From JANYIP01 sp031394045 (lineage in GTDB: Bacteria; Actinomycetota; Actinomycetes; Prado026), in the NCBI GenBank assembly GCA_031394045.1, contig JANMWN010000189.1:1-29861 (forward strand): a DNA stretch of 29,861 nucleotides, read 5' to 3'. This document shows positions 29,439 through 29,861 of the stretch, one piece after another; position 1 is the stretch's first letter; each line of letters opens with the position of its first letter. Below the pieces are notes generated by a model. That model saw only the letters and a program-made list of their open reading frames with translations, made no database searches and was not told where the DNA came from. The position numbers and the translations under genes are program-made.

Positions 29439-29761
29439 CCATTCCCAAGGACCCCGGCTTCGACCGGCTGCGGCGGCGTACGCCCGACCCGGTGGACGAT
29501 CTGACCGTCGCGAGCGGGGCCGTTCCCGACACCGACGGCAAGCGCGCGTTGTTCAGCGCCGCCGAGCAGAAGCCGTCGTTCGGCTCGGTCAGCCTGACCT
29601 GCTCGTTCTGCGGCGAACGCTCGGTCGTCTCGGCGCGGGAGGCGCTGCGGCTGGCGGTGCCCTCGGTGCACCTGCCGATCCTGCGACCGACCCCCTGGTC
29701 CTGGATGCGCTGCCCCGCGTGCCGCCGGCGTACCTGGATGGACGTCACCATCCAGCTCTGA
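29435..29761 (+). CDS. Small zinc-ribbon protein coupled to ParA
   Basis: 108 residues from a GTG that overlaps the ParA stop. The N-terminal half is polar and probably disordered. The C-terminal half holds C56-x2-C59 (LTCSFCGER) and C93-x2-C96 (MRCPACRRR), a zinc ribbon with a 33-residue hydrophobic and proline-bearing insert (AVPSVHLPILRPTPWSW). No named family recognised. The 4-base overlap suggests it works with the ParA ATPase, perhaps as adaptor or cargo; this is inference. Confidence 0.85.
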   Translation: MTIPKDPGFDRLRRRTPDPVDDLTVASGAVPDTDGKRALFSAAEQKPSFGSVSLTCSFCGERSVVSAREALRLAVPSVHLPILRPTPWSWMRCPACRRRTWMDVTIQL

Positions 29762-29799
29762 GCTCCGACCCGCCCCGCCCGGTTTCCGAGTCGAGGTTT

Positions 29800-29808
29800 T
29801 GTTATAAC
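29800..29808 (+). promoter_or_regulatory. Extended -10 promoter for a gene beyond the window
   Basis: TGTTATAAC at 29800-29808 contains TGn directly before TATAAC, an extended -10 element. It stands in a locally AT-richer stretch after the zinc-ribbon stop. The next 50 bases are purine-rich with no start codon and strong ribosome site evident before the window ends, so the downstream gene has a leader of at least that length. Confidence 0.5.
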
Positions 29809-29861
29809 TGGGGCGGAAGGGGGGTGGGCCACAGGTAAGTAAAGAAAGACCGGGCGGGGGG

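Noticed and set aside
1..29861. bldA-type TTA codon control
   Set aside because: The TTA trinucleotides I inspected are all out of frame in the real genes, so no gene here appears to depend on the rare leucine tRNA.

Overview
The window is a chromosomal stretch of a high-GC (roughly 70%) actinobacterium. The base composition, frequent GTG starts, ATGA/GTGA gene overlaps, a mycothiol-dependent formaldehyde dehydrogenase gene, a DUF222-type HNH endonuclease tail and the gene order all point there. Codon style and gene content resemble Nocardioidaceae and related Propionibacteriales, but the genus cannot be fixed from sequence reading alone. I found about 36 protein genes, no rRNA or tRNA gene, no CRISPR array and no intact transposon. 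No in-frame TTA codon was noticed.

Region 1 (1-6313) is the envelope-stress locus: an O-methyltransferase gene divergent from an ECF sigma factor of the SigE type, then a zinc anti-sigma factor, an RseB-like sensor, an HtrA protease and TatB, with mrp facing them. From memory, the order methyltransferase / sigE / rseA / htrA / tatB / mrp matches the Mycobacterium tuberculosis Rv1220c-Rv1229c neighbourhood, with an RseB-like gene added here.

Region 2 (6324-11841) looks accessory. A response regulator and histidine kinase run into mrp on the minus strand. Divergent from them is a tightly overlapped five-gene redox operon: a Pro/Ala-rich membrane-anchored protein, an ApbE flavin transferase, a small ferric-reductase-like haem membrane protein, a NuoF-like flavoprotein and a three-cysteine ferredoxin. 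Read together they suggest an electron path from NAD(P)H across the membrane. No FMN_bind substrate for ApbE is visible, which makes this the best candidate for an undescribed system.

Region 3 (11849-15414, minus) is an overlapped operon: an MgtE_N/CBS protein lacking the transporter domain, a DUF1003 membrane protein and an orphan GspE/PilB-type ATPase. Region 4 (15626-18759) has a lipoprotein, a strong hairpin, a PhzF-family protein, a small possible split-barrel protein and an EamA permease.

Region 5 (18769-24475) holds a CitE-like CoA lyase, an acyl-CoA dehydrogenase and a MaoC dehydratase, a set that is adjacent in mycobacteria (Rv2498c-Rv2500c) and linked there to leucine and C5-dicarboxylate breakdown. 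Here it is split by a stress-protein-like membrane gene, a SUFU-domain gene and a DUF2332 gene. A DUF6758 gene follows.

Region 6 (24587-29861) has mycothiol-dependent formaldehyde dehydrogenase, an MBL hydrolase and, through an apparent translation relay, a RecB-type Fe-S nuclease. After a shared terminator come a minus-strand hydrolase and GHKL ATPase pair, then a ParA ATPase overlapping a zinc-ribbon protein. The window ends in an AT-richer promoter-like leader.
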